Shown: piece after piece, positions 27,031 to 35,879 of the stretch
How the letters are laid out: each line of letters begins with the position of its first letter
How positions within the stretch are numbered: position 1 is the stretch's first letter
NCBI GenBank assembly: GCA_013349405.1
Contig: DUZS01000012.1
Location: 1 to 64,000 of the forward strand
Reading direction: 5' to 3'
Source of the DNA: Desulfuromonadales bacterium
GTDB lineage: Bacteria > Desulfobacterota > Desulfuromonadia > Geobacterales > Pseudopelobacteraceae
Length of the DNA stretch: 64,000 nt
Position numbers and translations under genes: made by a program
The notes under the pieces: model-generated
Told to the model about the DNA's origin: nothing
What the model saw: only the letters and a program-made list of their open reading frames with translations
Database searches by the model: none

Positions 27031-27314
27031 GATGAAATTACCTTGAGTTCTTTCCTTATACGGTCAATCAGATGGGGGCTGACCGCCTGCTCAGTCAGCA
27101 AGTCAATCTTAACCCCCAGCAGTTCTGAAAGTTCCCGTTCTATTCGAATGACACCGAGGAGACTTTTCTGCTCTTTGAACCAGACCATAAGATCCAGGTC
27201 GCTGTTGGGACTGGCTTCATTTCGGGCATAAGAACCAAAAACACAAATTTTTTCCGCGCCGTGTTGGCGCATAAAACTAATTATCTTGTCGTCGAACCTG
27301 GTGACCTGTGCCAT
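27027..27314 (-). CDS. mntA: MntA-like nucleotidyltransferase antitoxin (copy 1)
   Basis: The 95-residue product is a minimal nucleotidyltransferase: GSYARNEASPNSDLDLMVWF, with Gly27-Ser28 and the metal-binding Asp39 and Asp41. MntA-type antitoxins neutralise HepT by adding AMP to the Tyr of its R-x4-H-x-Y motif. The start at MAQVTRF has an AAAGGG site; a longer frame opens at 27335. It precedes hepT with a four-base overlap. With hepT broken, the antitoxin may be an orphan. Confidence 0.85.
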   Translation of the reverse strand: MAQVTRFDDKIISFMRQHGAEKICVFGSYARNEASPNSDLDLMVWFKEQKSLLGVIRIERELSELLGVKIDLLTEQAVSPHLIDRIRKELKVISS

Positions 27315-27364
27315 GAATAACCCTTTCTCAAACACCTACTCTTTTTTGTTCTCAGCATCAATTA

Positions 27365-27844
27365 TTACGCCGTTTTTCTATCCAAACTCCGGTACTGAAT
27401 CGCCTCAGCAATATGCTGCTCATGAATCGTCGCACTGCCATCAAGATCGGCAATGGTACGGGCTACCTTGAGGATACGGGTGTAGGTGCGGGCGGAGAAA
27501 CCGAGGCGGTCGGTCACCAGTTCCAGCATACGGTTGCCGCTGGCGTCCAGTTCACAGTATTTCTTTATGAAGCGCGGAGTCATCTGGGCATTGCAGTGGA
27601 TTTTGGTTCCTTTGTAACGTTCCAGCTGGATTTCTCGCGAATGCTCAACGCGTTTGGCGATTGCTGCCGAGCTTTCCGCTTCGCCCCGGTCGGCCAGATC
27701 ACGATATTTGACAGCGGGCACTTCGATATGGATATCGATACGATCCAGCAGCGGGCCGGAGATACGGGAACGGTAGCGGTGAATGGCAACCGGAGTGCAG
27801 GTGCAGGGGTGAGTCGGATCGGATAAATATCCGCAGGGGCAGGG
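27365..27844 (-). pseudogene. comM: Truncated comM (3' part only, copy 1)
   Basis: This is identical to the last 480 bases of the intact comM at 37015-38550, about codon 353 onward ([13 protein letters not shown] to SLDRKTA). At 27845 identity to the intact gene stops in mid-gene and unrelated sequence begins; the ATPase P-loop and Walker B parts are missing. It marks the right end of copy 1 of the large repeat. Confidence 0.9.
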
Positions 27845-27846
27845 GT

Positions 27847-28143
27847 GTGTTAACCTTTCTCTACTATACCCACTTAAAACGGCACTCGTTCTCAATTCAA
27901 ATTCCCCTCGAAAAACAGCAGCTTCCCGGTTATCCCGAATTTCCCATCACAGTCGGCGAACACATCCGCAAGAAAAGAATGGATCTCGGCCTCTTCCAGA
28001 GAGAAGTCGCGGAGATCATCGGCGTCACCGAATCCTCTATCTGGAACTGGGAGCACGGCACCGAACCAGAACTGCAATATAATCCAAGTATTATCAAATT
28101 TCTAGGTTATATTCCGTTCGACTGCCCGGATGACACATTCTAA
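27847..28143 (+). pseudogene. XRE-type regulator, probably truncated at both ends
   Basis: The frame (98 codons from a GTG at 27847) includes a clear XRE helix-turn-helix: VGEHIRKKRMDLGLFQREVAEIIGVTESSIWNWEHG. Relatives run on past the motif LGYIPFD-PDDT into a second helix-turn-helix, but here a stop follows PDDTF at once. The apparent start sits two bases from the repeat junction and looks accidental; the natural start may have been lost. It may still fold as a small DNA-binding domain. Confidence 0.6.
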
Positions 28144-28153
28144 TTATCTTGCA

Positions 28154-28255
28154 TTATCCGCCACTGCCTGTCGGAACTTTCATTTCAAGTACCATGATGG
28201 TGATTATGCTCGCCAGCACTCCATCACTGAATGCTTCAAGCCTGTTCTTCCCCAT
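28154..28255 (-). pseudogene. N-terminal remnant of a second TMEM175-like gene
   Basis: The 33 codons read MGKNRLEAFSDGVLASIITI, then MVLEMKVP, and stop soon after. This is the first helix of the channel family (compare RIEAFSDGVLAIIITIMVLEL in the intact gene at 19491). Nothing of the other five helices remains. Confidence 0.75.
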
Positions 28256-28302
28256 AAATAACCTCACCCAAAGTAGTTGTTCGTTGAAAATATATCTTGA
28301 AA

Positions 28303-28318
28303 TTGACTGATTGGTAAA
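28303..28318. promoter_or_regulatory. Candidate operator before the second tetR
   Basis: TTGACT-GATT-GGTAAA lies 13 bases before the tetR start. It has the same 6-4-6 architecture as the perfect palindrome at 28986, so it is probably a weaker site of the same repressor. Confidence 0.45.
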
Positions 28319-28331
28319 GTATTTTGTCCGT

Positions 28332-28937
28332 ATGGGACGAGTAAGCGATGCAAGGGAACGGATTTTGGCGGCAGCTCTTGAGTTGATCTGGGAGCAAAGC
28401 TATCACTCGGTAGGGGTGGATGCCATCTGCAAACGTGCCGGCGTACGCAAAGGCACATTCTACCACTTCTTTCCCTCTAAAGCTTATTTGTCTGCTGCGG
28501 CGATACATCAGCACTGGCAAGAGTATAAGCCGCTACTCGACAGCATATTCTCGCCGACAGTGGCGCCACTGGCAAGGCTCGACGCCTACTTCAATAAAGT
28601 GTACGAGTTTCAGAGCGAGCGCAAGCATTTGTCAGGTTTCGTCTGCGGTTGTCCCTATTTCGATCTTGGAATTGAAGTAGCTACCTTGGACAAGGAAATT
28701 CTTGTCCAGGTTCGCTGCGTGATCGATCTCTATTTCAGGTATTTCGCATCTGCGGTTCGTGATGCTGTAGCGCAAGAGGTTATTGCAGCAACGGATACCG
28801 ATACATCCGCGCGCCGGTTGCTCCATTATTTCGAGGGTACACTGATGAATGCCCGTATTCACAACGATCCGGAACTGCTTCGCGACCTGCCTGAAGGGGC
28901 AAGGCAACTGCTGGGAGTAACATCGGTCAATCGATAA
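28332..28937 (+). CDS. TetR-family regulator (second system)
   Basis: The 201-residue product has a TetR helix-turn-helix (VGVDAICKRAGVRKGTFYHFFPSKAYLSAAAI, about residues 26-57). It has a cysteine-containing ligand domain (GFVCGCPYFDLG near 98-109), which resembles TetR proteins that regulate reductive detoxification genes. It is upstream of, and in line with, a tautomerase, a flavin reductase and an F420-reductase-like gene, with a perfect palindrome in the gap. Start chosen at MGRVSDARERI, the standard N-terminus of the family. It is not a copy of the tetR in the large repeat. Confidence 0.88.
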   Translation: MGRVSDARERILAAALELIWEQSYHSVGVDAICKRAGVRKGTFYHFFPSKAYLSAAAIHQHWQEYKPLLDSIFSPTVAPLARLDAYFNKVYEFQSERKHLSGFVCGCPYFDLGIEVATLDKEILVQVRCVIDLYFRYFASAVRDAVAQEVIAATDTDTSARRLLHYFEGTLMNARIHNDPELLRDLPEGARQLLGVTSVNR

Positions 28938-28985
28938 GGACCGCCGGGAACGTCAGCAGATTCCCGGTATTTTTTACCCTTTTAC

Positions 28986-29001
28986 TTGACCGCATGGTCA
29001 A
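28986..29001. promoter_or_regulatory. Palindromic operator before the tautomerase operon
   Basis: TTGACC-GCAT-GGTCAA is a perfect 16-base inverted repeat, 26 bases before the tautomerase ATG and 48 after the tetR stop. Its shape (about 16 bases, short spacer) suits a TetR dimer. Confidence 0.65.
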
Positions 29002-29027
29002 CTACACAATTCAAAAAGGAGATCGTA

Positions 29028-29228
29028 ATGCCAGTTATCACTTTGGAAGGCGGCAAACTGAACCGGGAGCAGAAACGGGACCTGATCCACCGTTTCACGT
29101 CAGTGGCTTCGGAGGTAACCAACATCCCTCCCCAGTTTTTTTCGGTGTTGATCCGTGAGCAGGAGGATGCCAATCTAGGCTTCGGCGGAGAAACCGTCGA
29201 AGAGATCAAAGCAAGGATGCAGCCATGA
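29028..29228 (+). CDS. 4-oxalocrotonate tautomerase-family protein
   Basis: The 66-residue product starts MPVITLEGGKL; after Met removal, Pro1 is the catalytic base that defines this superfamily. The length and the segment REQKRDLIHRFTSVASEV fit small tautomerases of the DmpI/YwhB/PptA kind. The AAAGGAG site at 29015 fixes the start. Its stop overlaps the flavin reductase start by four bases. The substrate is unknown. Confidence 0.88.
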   Translation: MPVITLEGGKLNREQKRDLIHRFTSVASEVTNIPPQFFSVLIREQEDANLGFGGETVEEIKARMQP

Positions 29229-29797
29229 ACCGTATTGGTCCAAATGTGTTTGTTCCTCCCATGCCGGTAGCACTGGTAGGAGCCATTGTTGAAGGCAAAC
29301 CTAACTTTATGACTGTAGGTTGGGTTACTCGGGTTAATTTTAAACCACCGATGATGGCAGTGGTACTGAACAAGGGGCATTACACCCCAAAAGGCATCAT
29401 GGAACATGGTACGTTCAGCATCTGCTTCCCACCGATCGCCATGGAGGAGCTTGCTGACTATTGTGGTGTCGTATCCGGTCGGTCTGTAGACAAATCGAAG
29501 TTGTTCGACATCTTTTATGGTGATACGGAAACGGCACCTATGATCATGGACTGCCCTTTAAACATCGAGTGCCGCCTTGCACAGACAATCGATTTGCCCA
29601 CCAATACGATTTATATCGGAGAGGTTGTCGAGAGTTACTGCAAACCTGGCTGCCTGACCGATGGTGTCCCGGATATCACTAAAATCAATCCACTGTTGCT
29701 GACCATGCCGGACAATCGCTATTGGTCAATCGGAGAGATGGCTGGCAGGGCGTTTAAAGATGGCTTGAATATCAAGGAGAAGTTGCACGGTAAATAA
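29225..29797 (+). CDS. Flavin reductase-like FMN-binding protein (flavoredoxin type)
   Basis: The 190-residue product has the split-barrel flavin-reductase fold: PMPVALVGAIVEGKPNFMTVGWVTRVNFKPPMMAVVLNKGHYT is the family's FMN-binding opening. It resembles flavoredoxins of anaerobes, which bind FMN and pass electrons in the cytoplasm. It sits between a tautomerase (4-base overlap) and an F420-reductase-like protein, suggesting a small redox detoxification operon under the TetR at 28332 (inference). Confidence 0.87.
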   Translation: MNRIGPNVFVPPMPVALVGAIVEGKPNFMTVGWVTRVNFKPPMMAVVLNKGHYTPKGIMEHGTFSICFPPIAMEELADYCGVVSGRSVDKSKLFDIFYGDTETAPMIMDCPLNIECRLAQTIDLPTNTIYIGEVVESYCKPGCLTDGVPDITKINPLLLTMPDNRYWSIGEMAGRAFKDGLNIKEKLHGK

Positions 29798-29814
29798 TTG
29801 GAAGGAGGCAAATA

Positions 29815-30450
29815 ATGAACATTGCATTCATCGGGTATGGAAATGTAGGGGCACCTCTGGCGGATCATCTGCAAAGACTAGGTCATACGGTGACCCTGGC
29901 AGCGAAAGACAGCGGCTCGGAGAATGTCAGGAAGGTGCAGTCGCTGAATGCCGGCATCAAGGCCGTGCCGCCAAAAGATGCGGTCCGGGATGCCGAGGTT
30001 GTGTTTCTTGCCACGCCGTTTCAGGCCAATGAGGAAGCACTCGCATCTGTTGCAGAGGAGTTGAAGGGAAAGATTCTCATCGACTGCACCAACCCGGTCG
30101 GGCCGGGACTTACCCACGGATTGAACAATGTTCAGTCGGGATCGGAAATGGTGCAGAAGCTGGTTCCGGAGGCAAAGGTCGTTAAGGCTTTCACCATATA
30201 CGGCTTTGAGAACTTCCGGGACAACGGATATGCGGTGTATAACGTCAAGCCTGCGATGCTGTTCTGTGGCAATGATGCCACGGCAAAAGGTGTCGTAACC
30301 GACCTGATAGCCCAACTTGGCTGGGAGCCGGTCGATGTGGGAGGGCTCGATCAGGCGCTGCATCTGGAACATATGACTCTCATGTGGGTGCGCATGGTAC
30401 GGGTCAACGGGCATTCACCGAATCTGGTGTGGGCGGCACTGCACCGTTGA
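29815..30450 (+). CDS. NADP-binding oxidoreductase, F420-dependent reductase-like (COG2085)
   Basis: The 211-residue product opens with a Rossmann motif (MNIAFIGYGNVGAPLADHLQRLGHTVTLAAKD) and continues with VFLATPFQANEEAL and ILIDCTNPVGPG, as in NADPH:F420 oxidoreductase-like proteins. F420 use is not proven; most bacterial members simply bind NADP(H). GAAGGAGG precedes the ATG. It is the last gene of the tautomerase operon. It ends 262 bases before copy 2 of the large repeat; that gap shows no convincing gene. Confidence 0.85.
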   Translation: MNIAFIGYGNVGAPLADHLQRLGHTVTLAAKDSGSENVRKVQSLNAGIKAVPPKDAVRDAEVVFLATPFQANEEALASVAEELKGKILIDCTNPVGPGLTHGLNNVQSGSEMVQKLVPEAKVVKAFTIYGFENFRDNGYAVYNVKPAMLFCGNDATAKGVVTDLIAQLGWEPVDVGGLDQALHLEHMTLMWVRMVRVNGHSPNLVWAALHR

Positions 30451-30712
30451 TCATTCCAAACTCCACAATGATGTCTCTATCTCCATCTGATCCTTGGGGT
30501 TTGTGTTAGGTATTCGCTACGGCGATTGTGCTATCTGCCGGTATGCAAATAGTCTGTCGCCTGGATTCAAATCGTCTTCCGATCCAAGCTCCGATACTGC
30601 TGCTGGGTGACCGGTAAAAGGTGGATCGTCGAAATATCTCCGAGGGATAAAATAAACAATGTGACCCTCCCATACATATATAGACGAAATAGTTTTGCCT
30701 GCTTACCTTCAA

Positions 30713-31339
30713 CTATGCCGACAATCCCCTGACCATCATTTCGGTGACGCCTTCACCTATATGGAAGATCTGCTCCGGCGTTATGTCCAAAAAACGCAGT
30801 TGTCCGTCAAGTTGCAGCATGGTGAGACCATGAACTGCCGACCACACTTGCAGCCCAATCTGTTGGGCATCACCGGCTCGGAAATCGCCGCTGGACTGGC
30901 ATGTTTCTATCGTCTCGATGAGCTGATTGAATGTCTGCATACCAGCGGCATGTAATTCCGGATATTTTTCGGGATTTAGGGCACAGGCTTCATTGAACAT
31001 CACACGATAATACTCCCGTTCTGTCATGGCAAACCGGAAATATACCCGCCCGGACTCCCTGAACGCTTCAAGCGGCCTGTCGCGAAATTGGTCAATACTT
31101 TGCTTTGTTGTTTCGTAAAGGATCTTGAATCCCTTTTCTGCAATTGCAGCCAGCAAGGCATCCTTACATGAAAAATGCCGGTACAGTGCTGATCTGCTCA
31201 CTCCAGCTTTAGTACCTACAGACCTCAAGGTCAAATTATGAGCTCCCTGCTCCCTCACGATCTCAATACCAGCCTGGATCAATGCATATCTTAAATCGCC
31301 ATGATGGTATTTTTTTGGCCCCATTGCCGGATCAGTCAT
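30713..31339 (-). CDS. TetR-family repressor of the efflux operon (copy 2)
   Basis: Same 208-residue protein as at 21063 except near the C-terminus, where it reads FHIGEGVTEMM instead of FPIGEGVSEMM. The DNA-binding domain is identical, so both repressors should bind both operator pairs. It is divergent from the second efflux operon. Confidence 0.88.
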   Translation of the reverse strand: MTDPAMGPKKYHHGDLRYALIQAGIEIVREQGAHNLTLRSVGTKAGVSRSALYRHFSCKDALLAAIAEKGFKILYETTKQSIDQFRDRPLEAFRESGRVYFRFAMTEREYYRVMFNEACALNPEKYPELHAAGMQTFNQLIETIETCQSSGDFRAGDAQQIGLQVWSAVHGLTMLQLDGQLRFLDITPEQIFHIGEGVTEMMVRGLSA

Positions 31340-31388
31340 TTACTTCTCCTCGAATCTTCAGATGTCATCTTTATAGCACAAAAAATAC

Positions 31389-31441
31389 ATGTTGACTACG
31401 ACAACATTCTTTTGATATTTATATGTTGACAGTAACAACAT
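31389..31441. promoter_or_regulatory. Twin TetR operator over the efflux promoter (copy 2)
   Basis: Identical to 21739-21791: two ATGTTG-N7-CAACAT palindromes with centres 34 bases apart. Confidence 0.7.
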
Positions 31442-31477
31442 TAGTAAATGGTTTATCGCACCATCAAGAGGTTGATC

Positions 31478-32623
31478 ATGTACTCCATTGCCATAAAGAT
31501 GCTTTTTGCCGACCGGTTAAAATATTACGGTCTGATTCTGGGCATATCTTTTGCCGCCATGCTCATAGCTCAGCAGGCATCCATCCTGGTCGGCTTGACT
31601 GAGCAAACGGGAGCATTTATCCGAGACACCGCACAGGCTGATCTCTGGATAATGGATTCACAGGTGCGCTTTTCACAGGATTCACTTCCGATACGAGACA
31701 TGGTGCTACAGCGGGTACGGGGTGTAAGCGGGGTTCAATGGGCAGTGCCACTGCGACAGGGTTTCATGAAAGGACAGATGACCGATGGGACACGTTTTTC
31801 CCTGATTCTTGTCGGAATTGACGATGCGACTCTTATCGGGGGGCCACCGTTTATGGTTAACGGTGACCGTTTAGATATCCGGAGTGACCGTGCTGTATTT
31901 ATAGATGCCGATGCCCCTGACAAATTGCGGATGAAACGTGGCGGCGGTCGTTCCATGACGGTTGGTGATCGTTTTTCAGTCAATGAGCATGACGCCAAGA
32001 TTGTCGGGAGCTATCGAGGACGAAGATCATTTTTCTGGGAACCGGTGATGTACACAACCTACAGCCGCGCCCTGAGCTTTGCACCAATGGAGCGCAACCT
32101 TATGTCATTCGTTCTGGTAAAGGTCGAACCTGGCGAAAGCATAACAAACGTTGCAAAAGAAATTGAGACCAGAACCGGCCTGAAAGCCCGCACAAATAAA
32201 GAGTTTATCCATCTCACCGCCCGCTACATAACCACAGCTACCGGCATCCTGATCAATTTCGGTACGGCTGTGGTATTGGGAATAATCATAGGGCTTCTGG
32301 GAGCAGGCCAGACTTTTTACAACTTCACTCTCGACAACCTGCGCTACTATGGCGCTCTTAAGGCTATGGGGGTTACTAATAGGACTCTGACAAAAATGGT
32401 TATGCTGCAGGGGCTTGTAGTCGCAGCGATCGGCTATGGACTCGGCGTCGGTATTGCGGTCGTAATAGGCGAACTTCTTATCAAGGGCGGGCTGGCGTTT
32501 TCTATGATCTGGCAGATCCCGCTCTTCACCGCCTTCTCGATTGTGACCATCTGCCTGCTGACCAGCGTAATCAGCCTGCAGAAAGTCTACAAGCTGGAAC
32601 CTGCCGTTGTATTCAAGGGGTGA
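31478..32623 (+). CDS. ABC exporter permease, FtsX/DevC type (copy 2)
   Basis: Identical in sequence to the 381-residue permease at 21828. It has one N-terminal helix, a periplasmic domain and three C-terminal helices. The identity means that both copies are equally intact and could both be expressed, doubling the dose. Confidence 0.88.
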   Translation: MYSIAIKMLFADRLKYYGLILGISFAAMLIAQQASILVGLTEQTGAFIRDTAQADLWIMDSQVRFSQDSLPIRDMVLQRVRGVSGVQWAVPLRQGFMKGQMTDGTRFSLILVGIDDATLIGGPPFMVNGDRLDIRSDRAVFIDADAPDKLRMKRGGGRSMTVGDRFSVNEHDAKIVGSYRGRRSFFWEPVMYTTYSRALSFAPMERNLMSFVLVKVEPGESITNVAKEIETRTGLKARTNKEFIHLTARYITTATGILINFGTAVVLGIIIGLLGAGQTFYNFTLDNLRYYGALKAMGVTNRTLTKMVMLQGLVVAAIGYGLGVGIAVVIGELLIKGGLAFSMIWQIPLFTAFSIVTICLLTSVISLQKVYKLEPAVVFKG

Positions 32624-32627
32624 TGTC

Positions 32628-33362
32628 ATGACTGAAATGACCTTGGGAAATAGCAATAAACCCTTTGCCGTATCGTGCTCCGGTCTGACGAAGGTGTTCG
32701 GAGAGGGAGACAACCGGGTTGAAGCGTTGCGTGGTATCGATCTGCACATTGAGGACGGCGAACTGATGATGCTGGTCGGGCCTTCCGGGTGCGGCAAAAC
32801 AACTCTGATTTCGATTATTGCGGGCATATTGGATAAAAGCGACGGTTCGTGTTCGGTGTTTGGTCGTGATATCAGCGCGCTGTCGGCCGATGAAAAGGTG
32901 CTCTGGCGGGCAGATTCAGTCGGCTTCGTTTTCCAGTCCTTCAACCTGCTTCCGGCACTGACTGTACGAGAAAATGTTGCCGTGCCTCTCCTGATAAATC
33001 AGGTAACCCATAAAGAGGCATTGGAGCGTTCATCGGTGCTCCTTGAGAGAGTGGGCCTCGGTCACCGTATGGACAAGTACCCGCAGGAACTTTCAGGAGG
33101 CCAGCAGCAACGGGTTGCAATCGCACGTGCTCTGGTTCATCGACCACGCATAGTTGTCTGTGATGAGCCCACCAGTGCTCTGGACAGTGAAACCGGCCAT
33201 GGCGTAATGGACCTCTTGCGTGAAGTTGCCGTTTCTCCAGATCAGGCACTTGTGGTTGTGACCCACGATTCCCGAATTTTTAATTATGCCGACCGGATTG
33301 CCCGTATGAACGATGGCCACGTTGTCTCAGTGGAGGCCAAAAACGGATTAAACCGGTTATAA
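32628..33362 (+). CDS. ABC exporter ATPase, LolD/DevA type (copy 2)
   Basis: Identical to the 244-residue ATPase at 22978, with all nucleotide-binding motifs (GPSGCGKTT, LSGGQQQR, CDEPTSALD, THD) intact. It follows the permease by four bases. Confidence 0.93.
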   Translation: MTEMTLGNSNKPFAVSCSGLTKVFGEGDNRVEALRGIDLHIEDGELMMLVGPSGCGKTTLISIIAGILDKSDGSCSVFGRDISALSADEKVLWRADSVGFVFQSFNLLPALTVRENVAVPLLINQVTHKEALERSSVLLERVGLGHRMDKYPQELSGGQQQRVAIARALVHRPRIVVCDEPTSALDSETGHGVMDLLREVAVSPDQALVVVTHDSRIFNYADRIARMNDGHVVSVEAKNGLNRL

Positions 33363-33388
33363 CACTACAACAGTCAGGAGTAAATGCC

Positions 33389-34450
33389 ATGTTGAAACGA
33401 AACTATATCACCATAACCCTCTCCATAATCGGTTTGATACTGATGCTGAAAATGACGCTATCGCACGGTGATGTTCCGTTGGCACAACCAGTATCACCGC
33501 CTGCAGCAAAGCCCTTCAAAGACGTTGTTTCCGGTGCTGGGTTGATTGAAGCCAGTACACGCAACATAGCTATCGGCTCTCATTACCAGGGAGTCGTTTC
33601 TGCCATATTCGTGAAACTAGGCGACCACGTGGAAACCGGGGCGCCACTGTTCAAGCTCGATGACCGTCAGGCGCTGGCGGAAGTAAAGGTACGGGAAGCG
33701 GCGGTCCTTGTTGCCCGGGAATCTCTCAACCGGTTGCAGAGTCTTCCAAGGAAAGAGGAAATCCCGATATCAGCAGCCAGGGTAAAGGAGATGAGCGAGC
33801 AGGCCAGAGAGGCAGAAGATCGCCTCCGGCTTCAGGATGCAGTACATGACCCCCGCGTTGTAAGTCGAGATGACCGGATTAAAACCAATTCTGCCGTGAA
33901 AACGACCAAAGCCCGACTGGAACAGGCTCAAGCCAGTGACGAACTGCTTAAAGCGGGTGCGTGGCAGCACGATATTGCCATTGCCACAAGCCAGCTCGTC
34001 CAGGCTGAAACAAATCTGCAGGCTGTCAAAACCGAACTGGAACGTCTGACAGTTCGCTCACCCATAGCGGGAGAAATACTGCAACTTACTATCAAATTGG
34101 GAGAATTTGTTTCTCCCGGAACAGGCACGCCATTAGTCATCGGAGATACCAGGACCTTACACGTTCGAGTTGATATCGATGAAAATGATGCCTGGAGGGT
34201 AAAATCCCAAGCCAAGGCGGTCGGCAGCCTGCGTGGTAACAGCGGCATCAAATCTGAACTCAACTTTGTTCGTTTTGAACCAATGGTAATCCCCAAGAAA
34301 TCATTGACCGGATCGACCGACGAGCGTGTGGATACCCGTGTCCTACAGGTAATTTATGCCATAAATGCGCAGAAACTCCCCCTGTATGTTGGACAACAGA
34401 TGGATGTCTATCTGGAGGCCGGTAACGGACCGGACGGGAGGACGCCATGA
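33389..34450 (+). CDS. Periplasmic adaptor (HlyD/MacA family) (copy 2)
   Basis: Identical to the 353-residue adaptor at 23739, with anchor helix, lipoyl halves and coiled-coil hairpin. Its stop overlaps the channel gene by four bases. Confidence 0.9.
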   Translation: MLKRNYITITLSIIGLILMLKMTLSHGDVPLAQPVSPPAAKPFKDVVSGAGLIEASTRNIAIGSHYQGVVSAIFVKLGDHVETGAPLFKLDDRQALAEVKVREAAVLVARESLNRLQSLPRKEEIPISAARVKEMSEQAREAEDRLRLQDAVHDPRVVSRDDRIKTNSAVKTTKARLEQAQASDELLKAGAWQHDIAIATSQLVQAETNLQAVKTELERLTVRSPIAGEILQLTIKLGEFVSPGTGTPLVIGDTRTLHVRVDIDENDAWRVKSQAKAVGSLRGNSGIKSELNFVRFEPMVIPKKSLTGSTDERVDTRVLQVIYAINAQKLPLYVGQQMDVYLEAGNGPDGRTP

Positions 34451-35877
34451 GAGTGATGTGTCTACTCCTGATACTATCGTTGTCAGCAGGCTGCACAACT
34501 ATCACTGCAAACAAATCATCCGCTGAGCAGATGCCTGAACATTGGCAAACAGAATCAGGGCAAAGATTGCCGCAGGTAAAAGACGTTGATCTGTCAACAT
34601 GGTGGGGACAATTCGGTGATGAGCGGTTGAACACGCATATAAAGATGGTTATTGAAGCCAATCATGACTTGAAACTGGCCAAGTCCCGTGTCATTGAGTC
34701 ACGCGAATTGAGGAACGCGCGACAGGGATTCCTGGCACCACAGATTGATGCCACGGCTTCTTATTCCCGTGTCAGACAAAGTCAAAATGCATCGACGTTC
34801 CCACCGTTAGCTGGCAGTAGATCCAATTATACTATGATCAATAGCGGCCTGGAAGCATCGTGGGAACTCGACCTTTATGGTGGTGTCCGGGCTGGTGTGG
34901 ATGTTGCCGATGCTGAGTTGAAAGTTTCAGAACTCGATGGCTACGCAATTCGGATCGCTGTTATTGCAGAGGCTGTCCGTAACTATGTGGAGTTGCGTGT
35001 ACTCCAACAACAATTACTTGCTGCAGAGGAGAACAGCTCAAGTAGTCAAAGTATCGAAGACATCGTCACAATAAAAGAGTCGAATGGACTGGTTCCCCTG
35101 CTTGACGTGTATCGAGCAGAAGCAGAGCGTAGCTCAGCTGATGCCGAAGTTGCACGTTTGGAAGGTGAGGTCGAGCGAGTCAAAAATCGCCTTGCCGTAC
35201 TTGCAGGTCAGCGGCCTGGCGCGTTGAGCGCCGTGCTGGGGAGCGGAATGGTTCCACATGTTCCTGATACGGTTGGTCTATACGCCCCGGCTGAACTTTT
35301 ATCTCGTCGTCCAGATATATTGAAAGCTGAACAGGAAGTTATTGCAGCTTCGGGCAGGGTAAAGATCTCCAGGACTGATTTGTATCCGAGAGTTTCTCTG
35401 CTTGGTTCAATCGGTACACAAAGCATTTCGCTCAGCAACTTATTTGCCGCTGGCAGTAATTACTGGGCTGCCGGGCCTTCCATTCGATTCCCTTTGTTTA
35501 ATTTCGGAAGACTTAAGTCACTGGTTAAAGCAGAAGAAGCACGCCAGCAGCAAGCGGTTGTCGGTTTTGAGAAATCCGTCCTGACTGCCCTCGAAGATGT
35601 TGAGAGCAGTATCGTGCTGTATATCAGATCCGAGGAGAGACGGAGGCATCTTGCTTCCGCTGTTGAAGCAGCGTTACAGGCAAGGAAACAAGCTGAGGAT
35701 CTCTATCAATCCGGTATTGGCGACTATTTACCCGTTCTGGACACCCGGCGCACACATGCTGACTTACGTGTGCAACTTCACCAAGCTGAAGGCAATGCCG
35801 CTAAAGCGCTGATAGGTCTGAATACTTCTCTGGGAGGAGGATGGGATGTAGTGCAGCATGTTGTCTCAAATCAGTAG
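34447..35877 (+). CDS. TolC/NodT-family outer-membrane efflux lipoprotein (copy 2)
   Basis: Identical to the 476-residue channel protein at 24797, including the lipobox LSAGC. It completes a second full tripartite exporter. Confidence 0.92.
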   Translation: MRVMCLLLILSLSAGCTTITANKSSAEQMPEHWQTESGQRLPQVKDVDLSTWWGQFGDERLNTHIKMVIEANHDLKLAKSRVIESRELRNARQGFLAPQIDATASYSRVRQSQNASTFPPLAGSRSNYTMINSGLEASWELDLYGGVRAGVDVADAELKVSELDGYAIRIAVIAEAVRNYVELRVLQQQLLAAEENSSSSQSIEDIVTIKESNGLVPLLDVYRAEAERSSADAEVARLEGEVERVKNRLAVLAGQRPGALSAVLGSGMVPHVPDTVGLYAPAELLSRRPDILKAEQEVIAASGRVKISRTDLYPRVSLLGSIGTQSISLSNLFAAGSNYWAAGPSIRFPLFNFGRLKSLVKAEEARQQQAVVGFEKSVLTALEDVESSIVLYIRSEERRRHLASAVEAALQARKQAEDLYQSGIGDYLPVLDTRRTHADLRVQLHQAEGNAAKALIGLNTSLGGGWDVVQHVVSNQ

Positions 35878-35879
35878 TA

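Larger units (their letters stand above)
21063..27844. repeat. Large direct repeat, copy 1 (6782 bp)
   Basis: This stretch recurs at 30713-37494 in the same orientation, 9650 bases away. By line-by-line reading the copies agree except for four substitutions near the left end (21095, 21105, 21108, 21112), and every encoded protein beyond tetR's C-terminus is identical. The left end coincides with the tetR stop codon; the right end falls inside comM. Copy 1 ends in a truncated comM, while copy 2 joins an intact comM, so copy 1 is the likely inserted duplicate. Confidence 0.95.

Noticed and set aside
30506-30712. Minus-strand frame of 68 codons left of copy 2
   Set aside because: No recognisable motif in this frame or its neighbours; possible transposase or enzyme remnant but unsupported.
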